Positions 1 through 6,355 of a stretch of DNA of 6,526 bases are shown in pieces (positions within the stretch are counted from its first letter, which is position 1; each line of letters opens with the position of its first letter). The notes under the pieces are model-generated. The model was given only the letters and a program-made list of their open reading frames with translations, was not told where the DNA came from and searched no databases. The translations under genes and the position numbers were made by a program. Origin of the DNA: Thiomicrorhabdus sp. (GTDB lineage Bacteria > Pseudomonadota > Gammaproteobacteria > Thiomicrospirales > Thiomicrospiraceae); assembly GCA_021648185.1 (NCBI GenBank), contig JAKITH010000064.1, positions 1 to 6,526 on the forward strand. The letters are read 5' to 3'.

Positions 1-1
1 G

Positions 2-1069
2 CCCGAAAAAATTTCTCCCCCCCCCCTATCTGATGAAAAAATTGCCGAATCAAAACCAATAGAAGCCAAAATAACCGAGCCTAAGCCCACTGAAGCAAAA
101 GAGGCTAGCAAAGAGGCAGACAAAAAAACCAGCTTTTTTACTCGTTTAAAGAAAGGGTTAAGTAAAACACGTCAAAACTTTACCGACAGTTTGGCCAGTT
201 TGGTGTTGGGTAAAAAAGAGATTGATGACGACCTGCTGGATGACCTAGAGATGATTCTACTCACGGCAGATGTCGGCATTGACGCAACCGATAAGATCAT
301 TAAAAATTTAACCGATCAAGTTTCTCGCAAAGCGTTAAAAGACCCCGAGGCGTTAATTTCCTCTTTAAAAACACAACTGGAAGATATTTTAGCCCCCGTT
401 GTTCAGCCATTGCAGATAGAGCAACATTTGGCAGACAATGCCGGTCCTTTTGTGATTTTAATGGTGGGCATTAATGGGGTGGGAAAAACCACAACGATTG
501 GTAAGTTGGCCAAAAAATTTCAGTCCGAAGGAAAATCGGTCATGCTGGCCGCTGGCGATACCTTCCGAGCCGCCGCTGTTGAACAATTGCAAACATGGGG
601 AGAGCGTAATAATGTGCCCGTTGTTGCACAAAAAACAGGCGCTGATTCCGCCGCCGTTTTATTTGATGCCATTCAATCAGCAAAAGCTAAAAAAATTGAT
701 GTCTTGATTGCCGATACCGCTGGACGCTTGCACACACAGTCCAATTTAATGGAAGAGCTTAAAAAAGTCACTCGAGTGATGGCGAAAGTGGACAGCACCG
801 CTCCGCATGAAGTGATGCTGGTAATTGACGCGGGTACAGGACAAAACGCATTGAACCAAGCCAAACAGTTTAAAGAAGCGGTTAATGTATCGGGCATTAC
901 CTTAACCAAATTAGACGGTACGGCTAAAGGTGGCATTGTGTTTGCCTTGGCGGAACAAAGCAATATCCCGATTCGTTTTATTGGGGTGGGTGAATCCATT
1001 GATGATTTACGTCCGTTTGAGAGTAAGGCGTTTACCAAAGCGTTGTTTGATCAAACCACTCCCTCTTAA
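2..1069 (+). CDS. ftsY: Signal recognition particle receptor FtsY (5'-truncated by window edge)
   Basis: FtsY is the membrane-associated SRP receptor GTPase; it pairs with Ffh to deliver ribosomes making inner-membrane proteins to the Sec translocon. The reading frame is open from base 2, so the start lies outside the window; 355 residues are visible. The first ~45 are a charged, low-complexity Lys/Glu/Pro stretch, typical of the variable acidic A region. The N domain follows from about residue 46 (SFFTRLKKGL). The G domain carries the P-loop GINGVGKT (156-163), DTFRAAA (186-192), DTAGR (238-242), TKLDGTAKGG (302-311) and the closing GVGE/DLRPF (328-339), all intact. A TTG at 191 could be mistaken for a start, but it lies inside the N domain. 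A run of ten C (17-26) codes for prolines. The next gene starts 39 bp downstream on the same strand. Confidence 0.97.
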   Translation, partial: PEKISPPPLSDEKIAESKPIEAKITEPKPTEAKEASKEADKKTSFFTRLKKGLSKTRQNFTDSLASLVLGKKEIDDDLLDDLEMILLTADVGIDATDKIIKNLTDQVSRKALKDPEALISSLKTQLEDILAPVVQPLQIEQHLADNAGPFVILMVGINGVGKTTTIGKLAKKFQSEGKSVMLAAGDTFRAAAVEQLQTWGERNNVPVVAQKTGADSAAVLFDAIQSAKAKKIDVLIADTAGRLHTQSNLMEELKKVTRVMAKVDSTAPHEVMLVIDAGTGQNALNQAKQFKEAVNVSGITLTKLDGTAKGGIVFALAEQSNIPIRFIGVGESIDDLRPFESKAFTKALFDQTTPS

Positions 1070-1108
1070 TCTTAACGTCACGCTAACACGGAATCACGTT
1101 TAAACAAA

Positions 1109-1909
1109 ATGGATATCCCTGAAACCGACAACATCCACTTTCAGCATGCCTTTAAAGCAGGGTATCGCCTCGCATTAGAGGGAAAAAACCAAGCGAACAT
1201 GCCCAGTGCGATTCGTCGTGATCTAAAGTTGCGTGAATATTTTCAACAAGGCTGGGAGCAGGGACAACAAGATGTTGCGCAGGGATTGGCTTACAATGCT
1301 CAAACGTGTTGGAAATGTCGTTTTGTTTGGGGTGCGGTGATGATTTTAGGCGGCGTGGCAACGGCCTATTCCATTATTTACAGTTTTGAAAAAGAGCAGG
1401 CCGAGTTAGCACAGCACGATCAAAAGAAAATAGATCTTGCCAGCACACAACACACCTCGCCAACCTCTTATAATTTAAGTGTGCTGTCCACTCAGGAACG
1501 AGAGGATCTACTCGCTAACTTAGCCGAAGAGGCACAACGCCCTATTCCGTTACCCCCCTTAACCCCTGTGGTTCAAAGCTCGATTCAAATCAATCGTGCC
1601 ATATTCACTTCAAATATCCACCAGAATCAACCGGTTGATTCGCTTAATAATGAGATTCCCAAATACATCCGAACAGTGATTTTTTTTACCCATATTGATT
1701 CCGACAAACCTGAGACTCTTTATCATCGCTGGCGCTTCAATAATCAATACCTCAAAACCATTGCTTTTAAGGTTAACAAGAAGCAACCTCCCGTTTGGTC
1801 AACCATGAAAATGAGTAGTGCATGGCAAGGACGTTGGGATGTGGAAGTTGTAAACAGTAACCAAGCCGTAATTTACCGAAAAACGTTTATCTATGGAATA
1901 CAAAAATGA
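1109..1909 (+). CDS. Inner-membrane DUF2914 protein with RMF-like N-terminal region
   Basis: This 266-residue protein has no established function. Residues ~12-55 resemble ribosome modulation factor: A14, G18-Y19, G25, P32, R42 and G48-W49-E50 match the RMF pattern A..xGY..x..G......P...R...x.GWRE with the same spacing except for three extra residues between P and R. A CWKC motif (67-70) precedes a single transmembrane helix (about 72-93). Basic residues lie before the helix, so the N-terminus is probably cytoplasmic and the C-terminus periplasmic. A polar, Pro-rich linker leads to a DUF2914 domain (about 185-263: IRTVIFFTHI, HRWRFNN, FKVNKKQPPVWSTMKM, GRWDVEVV). The ATG at 1109 has only a weak upstream GGA. 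The stop overlaps the next start (ATGA), suggesting translational coupling. The DUF2914 assignment is fairly sure; the RMF relation is from reading alone. Confidence 0.85.
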   Translation: MDIPETDNIHFQHAFKAGYRLALEGKNQANMPSAIRRDLKLREYFQQGWEQGQQDVAQGLAYNAQTCWKCRFVWGAVMILGGVATAYSIIYSFEKEQAELAQHDQKKIDLASTQHTSPTSYNLSVLSTQEREDLLANLAEEAQRPIPLPPLTPVVQSSIQINRAIFTSNIHQNQPVDSLNNEIPKYIRTVIFFTHIDSDKPETLYHRWRFNNQYLKTIAFKVNKKQPPVWSTMKMSSAWQGRWDVEVVNSNQAVIYRKTFIYGIQK

Positions 1910-2496
1910 TTAACAAATCTCAACTCGTTGCCGTCTCTCTTATTGGATTATTACTCGTATTAACAGGGTGCAGTAGTACCCCTCCTCCTAAAAAGACCCA
2001 TGATAATATCTGTTATATATTTGACCATGATCGAGATTGGAAACATGCGGCGCAACGCGCTCATAAACGCTGGGGAACGCCGCCACATGTTTTATTGGCT
2101 ATGGTACATCAAGAGTCACGATTTAAACCGCACGCACAGCCTGAACGCCCATATTTCCTAGGTCTCATTCCATTATCAAGACCTTCAAGTGCTTATGGCT
2201 ACTCTCAAGCATTAGACGGTACGTGGAATGAGTACAAAAAATCAACTCGACGCTGGTCTGCAAGCCGTTCCAATATTTATGATGCATTAGACTTTATTGG
2301 ATGGTATAACTATAAATCGCATAAACGCCTTAAAATCTCTCGTAAAGACACCTATAAACTTTATCTTGCTTACCATGAAGGGCAAGGGGGATACTCAAGA
2401 AGAACCTACCTTAAAAAACCTTGGTTATTAAAGGTCGCTAAAAAAGTGGCAAAGCGCGGTCGCCTATACCAAAAACAGTACCGACGATGTTCATAA
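1906..2496 (+). CDS. Lipoprotein lytic transglycosylase (SLT domain)
   Basis: This is a 196-residue predicted peptidoglycan lytic transglycosylase, which would cleave the MurNAc-GlcNAc bond and leave a 1,6-anhydro end. The N-terminus is a lipoprotein signal peptide: a hydrophobic core (7-19) and lipobox LTGC with Cys22, followed by Ser-Ser, which favours outer-membrane sorting. The SLT-like fold shows the catalytic Glu70 in HQESRF, the SSAYGYSQA segment (~105-113), the DALDFIGWYN motif, and AYHEGQGGYSR near the C-terminus. The protein matches a compact family of gammaproteobacterial SLT lipoproteins that I recognise by these motifs, but which has no gene symbol I would defend. A GGA eight bases before the ATG is a plausible ribosome binding site inside the upstream gene. 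It is followed by the shared hairpin terminator at 2534-2573. The C-terminal tail is strongly basic (Lys/Arg). Confidence 0.9.
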   Translation: MINKSQLVAVSLIGLLLVLTGCSSTPPPKKTHDNICYIFDHDRDWKHAAQRAHKRWGTPPHVLLAMVHQESRFKPHAQPERPYFLGLIPLSRPSSAYGYSQALDGTWNEYKKSTRRWSASRSNIYDALDFIGWYNYKSHKRLKISRKDTYKLYLAYHEGQGGYSRRTYLKKPWLLKVAKKVAKRGRLYQKQYRRCS

Positions 2497-2533
2497 AACT
2501 AAAATACCACTAAAAAATGGTTATTCCTAAAAC

Positions 2534-2573
2534 AAAAAAAGCCGAGTAGAATAAAATCTACTCGGCTTTTTTT
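2534..2573. terminator. Bidirectional Rho-independent terminator
   Basis: A perfect 10-bp stem (2541-2550 pairing with 2557-2566, GCCGAGTAGA arm) closes a 6-base loop. It is flanked by seven A on the left and seven T on the right, so it can act on either strand. It sits between the transglycosylase gene (plus) and fabB (minus), which converge here; bidirectional use is inferred from that layout. Confidence 0.92.
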
Positions 2574-2595
2574 GTACTGATATTTAGCTATTTTT

Positions 2596-3816
2596 TTACG
2601 CTTTATAACGCTCAAAAACAACAGACGCATTCGTGCCACCGAAGCCAAAGCTATTGCTCATAATTCTATTTAACCCTGCGTTATCAACACGCTCAGTCAC
2701 AATAGGCATTCCTTCACACTCTGGATCTAAGGTATCAATGTTAATTGAAGGCGCAATAAAGTCATTTTCTAACATCATTAGGCTGTAAATAAACTCATGT
2801 ACACCTGCGGCACCTAAAGAGTGGCCTGACATTGATTTCGTTGAACTGATTTTAGGAATATTCTCACCAAACACTTCACGAATTGCGGCGGCTTCTTTGG
2901 TGTCTCCAACAGGGGTAGACGTTCCATGAGGATTGATGTAGTCAATGTCACCGTCTACCGTCGCCAATGCCATCTGCATACAGCGTACAGCGCCTTCTCC
3001 AGAAGGAGCAACCATATCATAACCATCGGAGTTTGCGCCATAACCTGTAATTTCGCAATAAATTTTAGCCCCACGCGCTAACGCATGATCTAAAGACTCC
3101 ACCACCACCATTCCGCCACCACCGGCGATCACAAAACCATCTCGGTCTGCATCGTAAGCACGCGAGGCTTTGGTTGGGTTATCGTTATTTTTAGTGGATA
3201 ACGCGCCCATGGCATCAAATAAAACAGACATCGTCCAATGCAACTCTTCACCACCGCCCGCAAATACGACATCTTGCTTGCCCAATTGAATTTGTTCCAT
3301 GGCCGTTCCAATACAGTGTGCAGATGTAGAGCACGCTGAACTGATTGAGTAGTTGATGCCTTTAATTTTAAAAGGCGTTGCTAAACAGGCTGAAACCGTT
3401 GAGCCCATCGTACGAGTTACCATATAAGGCCCCACACGACGAACACCTTTGGTACGAGTAATTTCAACGGCTTGGGTTGAGTTGGAGTTAGACCCCCCTC
3501 CTGAACCCGCAATCAGACCAGTACGAGGATTAGACACTTGCTCATCGGTTAAACCAGAATCTTCTACTGCTTGTTTCATGGCAATATAAGAGTACGCAGC
3601 GGCATCGCCCATAAAACGCAATTGTTTACGGTCAATCAAATCTGAAAACTTCAGATCTTTAATGGCGCCATGAATCTGAGAACGCAATCCATTTTCGACA
3701 TATTCTGGCGCAGCCACAATACCTGAACGCCCTTCAAATAATGAAGTCGTTACGTCTTCTTTATTGTTTCCTAAACTTGAAACAATCCCAACACCTGTAA
3801 TCACAACTCTTTTCAT
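2596..3816 (-). CDS. fabB: 3-oxoacyl-[acyl-carrier-protein] synthase I (FabB)
   Basis: FabB condenses malonyl-ACP with acyl-ACP in the cytoplasm and is the synthase that extends the cis-3-decenoyl-ACP made by FabA, so it is needed for unsaturated fatty acids. The 406 residues match the E. coli enzyme in length and register: nucleophile Cys162 in [10 protein letters not shown], His297 in [11 protein letters not shown], and Lys327/His332 in [12 protein letters not shown] are each one position off E. coli C163/H298/K328/H333. The glycine-rich GGGGMVVVE and C-terminal [14 protein letters not shown] segments are typical of ketosynthases. I call FabB rather than FabF because of the length, the pairing with fabA and the register. 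It starts three bases after the fabA stop, so the two are co-transcribed; its ribosome binding site (a GGAAA inside the fabA end) is weak, so translational coupling is likely. Confidence 0.97.
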   Translation of the reverse strand: MKRVVITGVGIVSSLGNNKEDVTTSLFEGRSGIVAAPEYVENGLRSQIHGAIKDLKFSDLIDRKQLRFMGDAAAYSYIAMKQAVEDSGLTDEQVSNPRTGLIAGSGGGSNSNSTQAVEITRTKGVRRVGPYMVTRTMGSTVSACLATPFKIKGINYSISSACSTSAHCIGTAMEQIQLGKQDVVFAGGGEELHWTMSVLFDAMGALSTKNNDNPTKASRAYDADRDGFVIAGGGGMVVVESLDHALARGAKIYCEITGYGANSDGYDMVAPSGEGAVRCMQMALATVDGDIDYINPHGTSTPVGDTKEAAAIREVFGENIPKISSTKSMSGHSLGAAGVHEFIYSLMMLENDFIAPSINIDTLDPECEGMPIVTERVDNAGLNRIMSNSFGFGGTNASVVFERYKA

Positions 3817-3819
3817 AGC

Positions 3820-4335
3820 TTAAAAATTTTCCGTATTCGTGAATAAACCGACTTTTAAGTCTTTTGCACTGTAGATTTCGCGCCCATCAACATACATCTT
3901 AGCATCACCTAAGCCCATATATAACTTTCGCTTAATAACACGCTTCATTTCAATCACATACTCTACTTTTTTAGCGGTAGGCAGTACTTGACCAAAAAAC
4001 TTAATTTCACCTGAACCTAACGCACGACCACGTCCTGGTCCGCCTGTCCAGCCCAAGAAGAAACCGATTAACTGCCACATCGCATCGACACCTAAACAAC
4101 CCGGCATAACAGGGTCTTCGTTAAAGTGACAATCAAAAAACCATAGATCTGGCGTAATATCGAGTTCTGCTTTAATCAAACCTTTTCCAAACTCCCCTCC
4201 CTCTTCCGAGATGTGCGTAATACGATCCATCATCAACATGGGTGGTTTTGGTAGTTGTGCATTACCAGGACCAAAAAGTTCTCCACGGCCACTGGTTAAA
4301 AGGTCTTCTTTTGTATAACTCGATTGCTGTTCCAT
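3820..4335 (-). CDS. fabA: 3-hydroxydecanoyl-ACP dehydratase/isomerase (FabA)
   Basis: FabA is a cytoplasmic bifunctional enzyme: it dehydrates 3-hydroxyacyl-ACP and isomerises trans-2-decenoyl-ACP to cis-3-decenoyl-ACP, the branch point to unsaturated fatty acids. With the ATG at 4335 it has 171 residues, close to the 172 of E. coli. The SYTKEDLL and GRGELFG start, His70 in [15 protein letters not shown], Asp84 in LGVDAMWQL, and the C-terminal DLKVGLF all match the FabA family; His/Asp form the catalytic pair. A TTG one codon upstream also opens the frame, but AGGAA lies seven bases before the ATG, so ATG is preferred. It leads the fabA-fabB operon. Its upstream region holds the end of a MITE-like element with a TATAAT box at 4375-4380, giving an untranslated leader of about 33 bases. 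Confidence 0.97.
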   Translation of the reverse strand: MEQQSSYTKEDLLTSGRGELFGPGNAQLPKPPMLMMDRITHISEEGGEFGKGLIKAELDITPDLWFFDCHFNEDPVMPGCLGVDAMWQLIGFFLGWTGGPGRGRALGSGEIKFFGQVLPTAKKVEYVIEMKRVIKRKLYMGLGDAKMYVDGREIYSAKDLKVGLFTNTENF

Positions 4336-4370
4336 CAATGGATTCCTAGTTTTTCTTTAAAAAGATCAAA

Positions 4371-4549
4371 GGGTATTATACCCAAACTACTTGGAAATGC
4401 GGAGTTTTTGAGTATGGCTGATATTACAAGACAAGGCGCAAATTACAGAGAGTAGCTGGCTATTCTCAAATAGATGCAACGCAGTATTGTGGCTTCAGAC
4501 GGGATCAAAAAACTGCATTTTCAAGTAGTTTGGGTTTTGGGTATATACC
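4371..4549. mobile_element. MITE-like element with terminal inverted repeats, no coding capacity
   Basis: An approximately 30-bp inverted repeat frames this stretch: the left arm 4381-4411 (starting CCCAAACTACTTG) and the right arm 4505-4534, read on the other strand, agree except for about two substitutions and a one-base gap. Outside the arms lie near-palindromic GGGTATTATACCC (4371-4383) and GGTATATACC (4540-4549), which may be the true ends or a duplicated target. The interior has a 9-bp hairpin with one G-U pair (4448-4456 with 4459-4467), so the whole element could fold as one long imperfect cruciform. No open frame or transposase is present, so it would be non-autonomous. I have an unverified memory of similar CAAACTACTTGAA.ATGC repeats in marine Gammaproteobacteria. 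Confidence 0.75.
4375..4403 (-). promoter_or_regulatory. fabAB promoter: Candidate fabAB promoter inside the MITE-like element's end
   Basis: On the minus strand TATAAT, a perfect -10 hexamer, occupies 4380-4375; a start site near 4368 would give a leader of about 33 bases before the fabA ATG. The -35 at the best spacing of 17 (4398-4403, TCCGCA) is poor, so an activator or another start may be needed. The -10 lies in the near-palindromic terminal sequence of the repeat element. I see no clear FabR or FadR operator. Confidence 0.45.
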
Positions 4550-4571
4550 AGCGACCATTAAGGCTGTTCAA
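4542..4571 (-). promoter_or_regulatory. Possible second upstream promoter for fabAB
   Basis: On the minus strand TTGAAC (4571-4566) and TATATA (4547-4542), 18 bases apart, with TG one base before the -10 (extended -10), straddle the outer end of the MITE-like element. A transcript from here would run through the element into fabA. It could be the older promoter, displaced by insertion, or chance in AT-rich DNA. Apart from this, 4550-4624 contains nothing I can identify. Confidence 0.22.
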
Positions 4572-4624
4572 ATACCGTATTTTAACAATTTACGCATACT
4601 CAAAAAGACACAGATTTTAGGTAT

Positions 4625-4662
4625 AAAAAAAGCCCATAACTTCCGTTGAAATTATGAGCTTT
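4625..4662 (-). terminator. Rho-independent terminator of tRNA-Thr
   Basis: On the minus strand a 15-bp stem (4662-4648 with 4643-4629), containing two G-U pairs, closes a four-base AACG loop and runs into seven T. It begins six bases after the tRNA CCA end, so the tRNA is terminated alone and not joined to fabAB. Confidence 0.9.
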
Positions 4663-4668
4663 AAAATA

Positions 4669-4744
4669 TGGTGCCGAAAATTGGACTTGAACCAACAACC
4701 TACTGATTACAAATCAGTTGCACTACCAATTGTGCTATTTCGGC
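4669..4744 (-). tRNA. tRNA-Thr, anticodon UGU
   Basis: The minus strand folds as a standard 76-base tRNA with encoded CCA. The acceptor stem is GCCGAAA/TTTCGGC; the D stem is GCAC/GTGC with an 8-base loop; the anticodon stem is ACTGA/TCAGT with loop TTTGTAA; the variable loop has 5 bases; the T stem is GTTGG/CCAAT (one G-U) with loop TTCAAGT. The anticodon TGT (4711-4709) reads ACA codons, with discriminator base A. It has its own consensus promoter and terminator. In E. coli, birA and a pantothenate kinase gene (coaA) are followed by a tRNA-Thr(UGU) that leads a Thr-Tyr-Gly-Thr-tufB cluster; only the first tRNA is present here. Confidence 0.96.
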
Positions 4745-4757
4745 GAAGTTGGTGCGT

Positions 4758-4785
4758 ATTATAAGGAAGTTTTTTTAGCTGTCAA
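4758..4785 (-). promoter_or_regulatory. Consensus sigma-70 promoter for tRNA-Thr
   Basis: On the minus strand TTGACA (4785-4780) and TATAAT (4763-4758) are both perfect, 16 bases apart. A start near 4751 lies about seven bases before the mature tRNA 5' end. The bases after the -10 (ACGCACC) resemble the GC-rich discriminator of stringently controlled stable-RNA promoters, an inference. The TGA of the -35 box is the coaX stop codon. Confidence 0.85.
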
Positions 4786-5555
4786 TTTTTTTTTACACTT
4801 TCTTCAATATTAACCATTCCTTGTAACACTAGGTCTGGAATTAACTCGCACTCTGCATTAATTAATGGGCGCAATTGCTTAGCATTCCCCCCCGTTAGAA
4901 TCACTTTAAACTCTGTTTTCATCTGGGTATTAAGATCGGAGACAAGTGCATTGATATAAGCTACCGTCATATAGAGCGTACCTCCAAGGATAGCGGCCTC
5001 TGTATTGGTTGCTAAACAGCCCTTCTGAGCACTATTAGACGCATCAAGTTGACTGTCTTCATCAATCAACGATAAAGCAGCCGTATCCATCGCAAGCGAG
5101 CTTCTTAAGCTTTTAAGCCCTGGAACAATGAAGCCACCAAGATGCTGACCATCCATCACTGCATCAATCGTCATTGCCGTACCCGCTGAAATCACAATCA
5201 AAGGCTCTTTATAAAAACCAATTGCACCTTGCATTGCCATCCAACGATCATCACCTAACTTATGAAAGTCGGTATAACCCGAGGTTAAACCACAACTGTT
5301 TTTTTGTGCGGTTAAAACAACAGGAAAAATCTGACAACGCTCTTGAATAACCGACTTAATACGTTCTAAATAATCATGAGAAGCGACTGAGGCAATGTAA
5401 ACTGCTTCAATTTTTTTCCCTTTTAAAGAGAGGTCAAAGCCTTCATCCGTTAAAAACTCACTTAACTCTACCGCAGGTAAAACCTCATACCCACTCTTGC
5501 TGACCAATGCGATTTTAACTCGACTATTGCCAACGTCTAAAAATAATTTATTCAT
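4782..5555 (-). CDS. coaX: Type III pantothenate kinase (CoaX)
   Basis: CoaX phosphorylates pantothenate with ATP, the first committed step of CoA synthesis; unlike type I kinases, this family is not feedback-inhibited by CoA and needs a monovalent cation. The 257-residue length is normal. ASKHA-fold motifs appear in order: DVGNSRVK (7-14, phosphate-binding loop), GYTDFHKLGDDRW (93-105, with the conserved Asp103-Arg104), SAGTAMTID (123-131), GGFIVPGLKSLR (140-151) and TGGNAKQL (220-227). The position often held by Asp in the D.GT.xT.D motif is Ser123. The ATG overlaps the birA stop (ATGA) and no good ribosome binding site precedes it, so it is probably translated by coupling. The TGA stop lies in the -35 box of the tRNA-Thr promoter. 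Confidence 0.95.
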   Translation of the reverse strand: MNKLFLDVGNSRVKIALVSKSGYEVLPAVELSEFLTDEGFDLSLKGKKIEAVYIASVASHDYLERIKSVIQERCQIFPVVLTAQKNSCGLTSGYTDFHKLGDDRWMAMQGAIGFYKEPLIVISAGTAMTIDAVMDGQHLGGFIVPGLKSLRSSLAMDTAALSLIDEDSQLDASNSAQKGCLATNTEAAILGGTLYMTVAYINALVSDLNTQMKTEFKVILTGGNAKQLRPLINAECELIPDLVLQGMVNIEESVKKN

Positions 5556-6355
5556 ACTTTAATATCACTCACTGCTCGAATAGAAACATTACCAGAACGG
5601 TAAGTCTTTAACTTTCCTTCTGATTCAAACAATAATTCTCCACGTTGAGTTAAGCCCTTATAGCGACCATATATTGATAGCCCAGTATCATACACAATAA
5701 CCTCTTGACCTAAATCAAAATAATCATATTTTTGATATCTTTCAAGGCTCTTTTCAAAACAAGTCAAATTAAAATTTCGACTTAAACGGTCTAACTGTGT
5801 GATCAGGGAGAGCAAAAATAAATTCTCCCCCCCCTCTCGGCTGGTTTTCTTTAAGAATGCCGCAACAGAAGGGGGGGAGTTTTTTTGATTTAATGATGAA
5901 AGCTCAATAAAAGAGGTATTAATTCCAATGCCAATCACAAGCCAACATGAACCATCATCATACTTAACGGATTCAATTAATAACCCCGCCACCTTTCCAG
6001 AATCGGAATAGATATCATTTGGCCATTTAAGATAGAGTTTATCCTCAAAAAAATCACTTAAAGAGTCAATAAGACTCAAAGCAATCATCTGTGATAAACC
6101 GTCCAACTCATTTAAAGGCACATCAAAACGACACAATAGACTAAAGGTTAATGAATCTTTATTCGAAAGCCACTGGCGTTGTCTTTGCCCATACCCCTGA
6201 GTTTGCTGTGCAGCAATACAAAACGTGGGTTCTAAGTACGTTTTTGAACGTTTTTTAAGGTACGCACTGGTAGAACCCACCTGTTTTAATGCTATAAAAT
6301 GATACATTGGCAAACTGACCTTAAAAAAGGTTTCAAGTTCAGAAAAAATAACCAT
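5552..6355 (-). CDS. birA: Biotin-[acetyl-CoA-carboxylase] ligase, no HTH domain (BirA)
   Basis: BirA makes biotinyl-5'-AMP and transfers biotin to the carrier lysine of AccB. The protein begins directly with the catalytic core; the ~60-residue winged-helix of bifunctional E. coli BirA is absent, so it should be enzyme only, not repressor. With start 6355 (267 residues) the features are: GSTSAYL (27-33), biotin loop GYGQRQRQW (54-62), WPNDIY (111-116), KVAGLLIE (121-128; Lys121 matches the ligand-binding Lys) and GIGINT (142-147). An SH3-like C-terminal domain runs from GQEVIVYD to VSIR. ATG 6355 is preferred because GAGGA lies just upstream, though the spacing is short. ATG 6367 (271 residues) has no Shine-Dalgarno, and ATG 6307 would still retain the whole core. 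It overlaps coaX by ATGA. Confidence 0.94.
   Translation of the reverse strand: MVIFSELETFFKVSLPMYHFIALKQVGSTSAYLKKRSKTYLEPTFCIAAQQTQGYGQRQRQWLSNKDSLTFSLLCRFDVPLNELDGLSQMIALSLIDSLSDFFEDKLYLKWPNDIYSDSGKVAGLLIESVKYDDGSCWLVIGIGINTSFIELSSLNQKNSPPSVAAFLKKTSREGGENLFLLSLITQLDRLSRNFNLTCFEKSLERYQKYDYFDLGQEVIVYDTGLSIYGRYKGLTQRGELLFESEGKLKTYRSGNVSIRAVSDIKV

Noticed and set aside
191..193. TTG as the true start of ftsY
   Set aside because: Upstream in-frame sequence encodes the first N-domain helix (SFFTRLKKGL) and an acidic A-like region, so the protein begins before the window.
474..707. Open frame of 77 codons on the plus strand in another frame of ftsY
   Set aside because: It overlaps the P-loop to DTAGR part of FtsY and its composition looks like out-of-frame translation.
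673..1038. Open frame of 121 codons on the minus strand within ftsY
   Set aside because: It lies wholly antisense to the conserved FtsY G domain and shows no recognisable motif or ribosome binding site; it is a shadow of the real gene.
1152..1361. Minus-strand open frame inside the DUF2914 gene
   Set aside because: Antisense to conserved protein sequence with no supporting signal.
3129..3311. Short second minus-strand frame inside fabB
   Set aside because: Out-of-frame with the strongly conserved FabB region around it.
4336..4338. TTG as fabA start codon
   Set aside because: It is immediately followed by an ATG better spaced from AGGAA, and the ATG start matches the family length.
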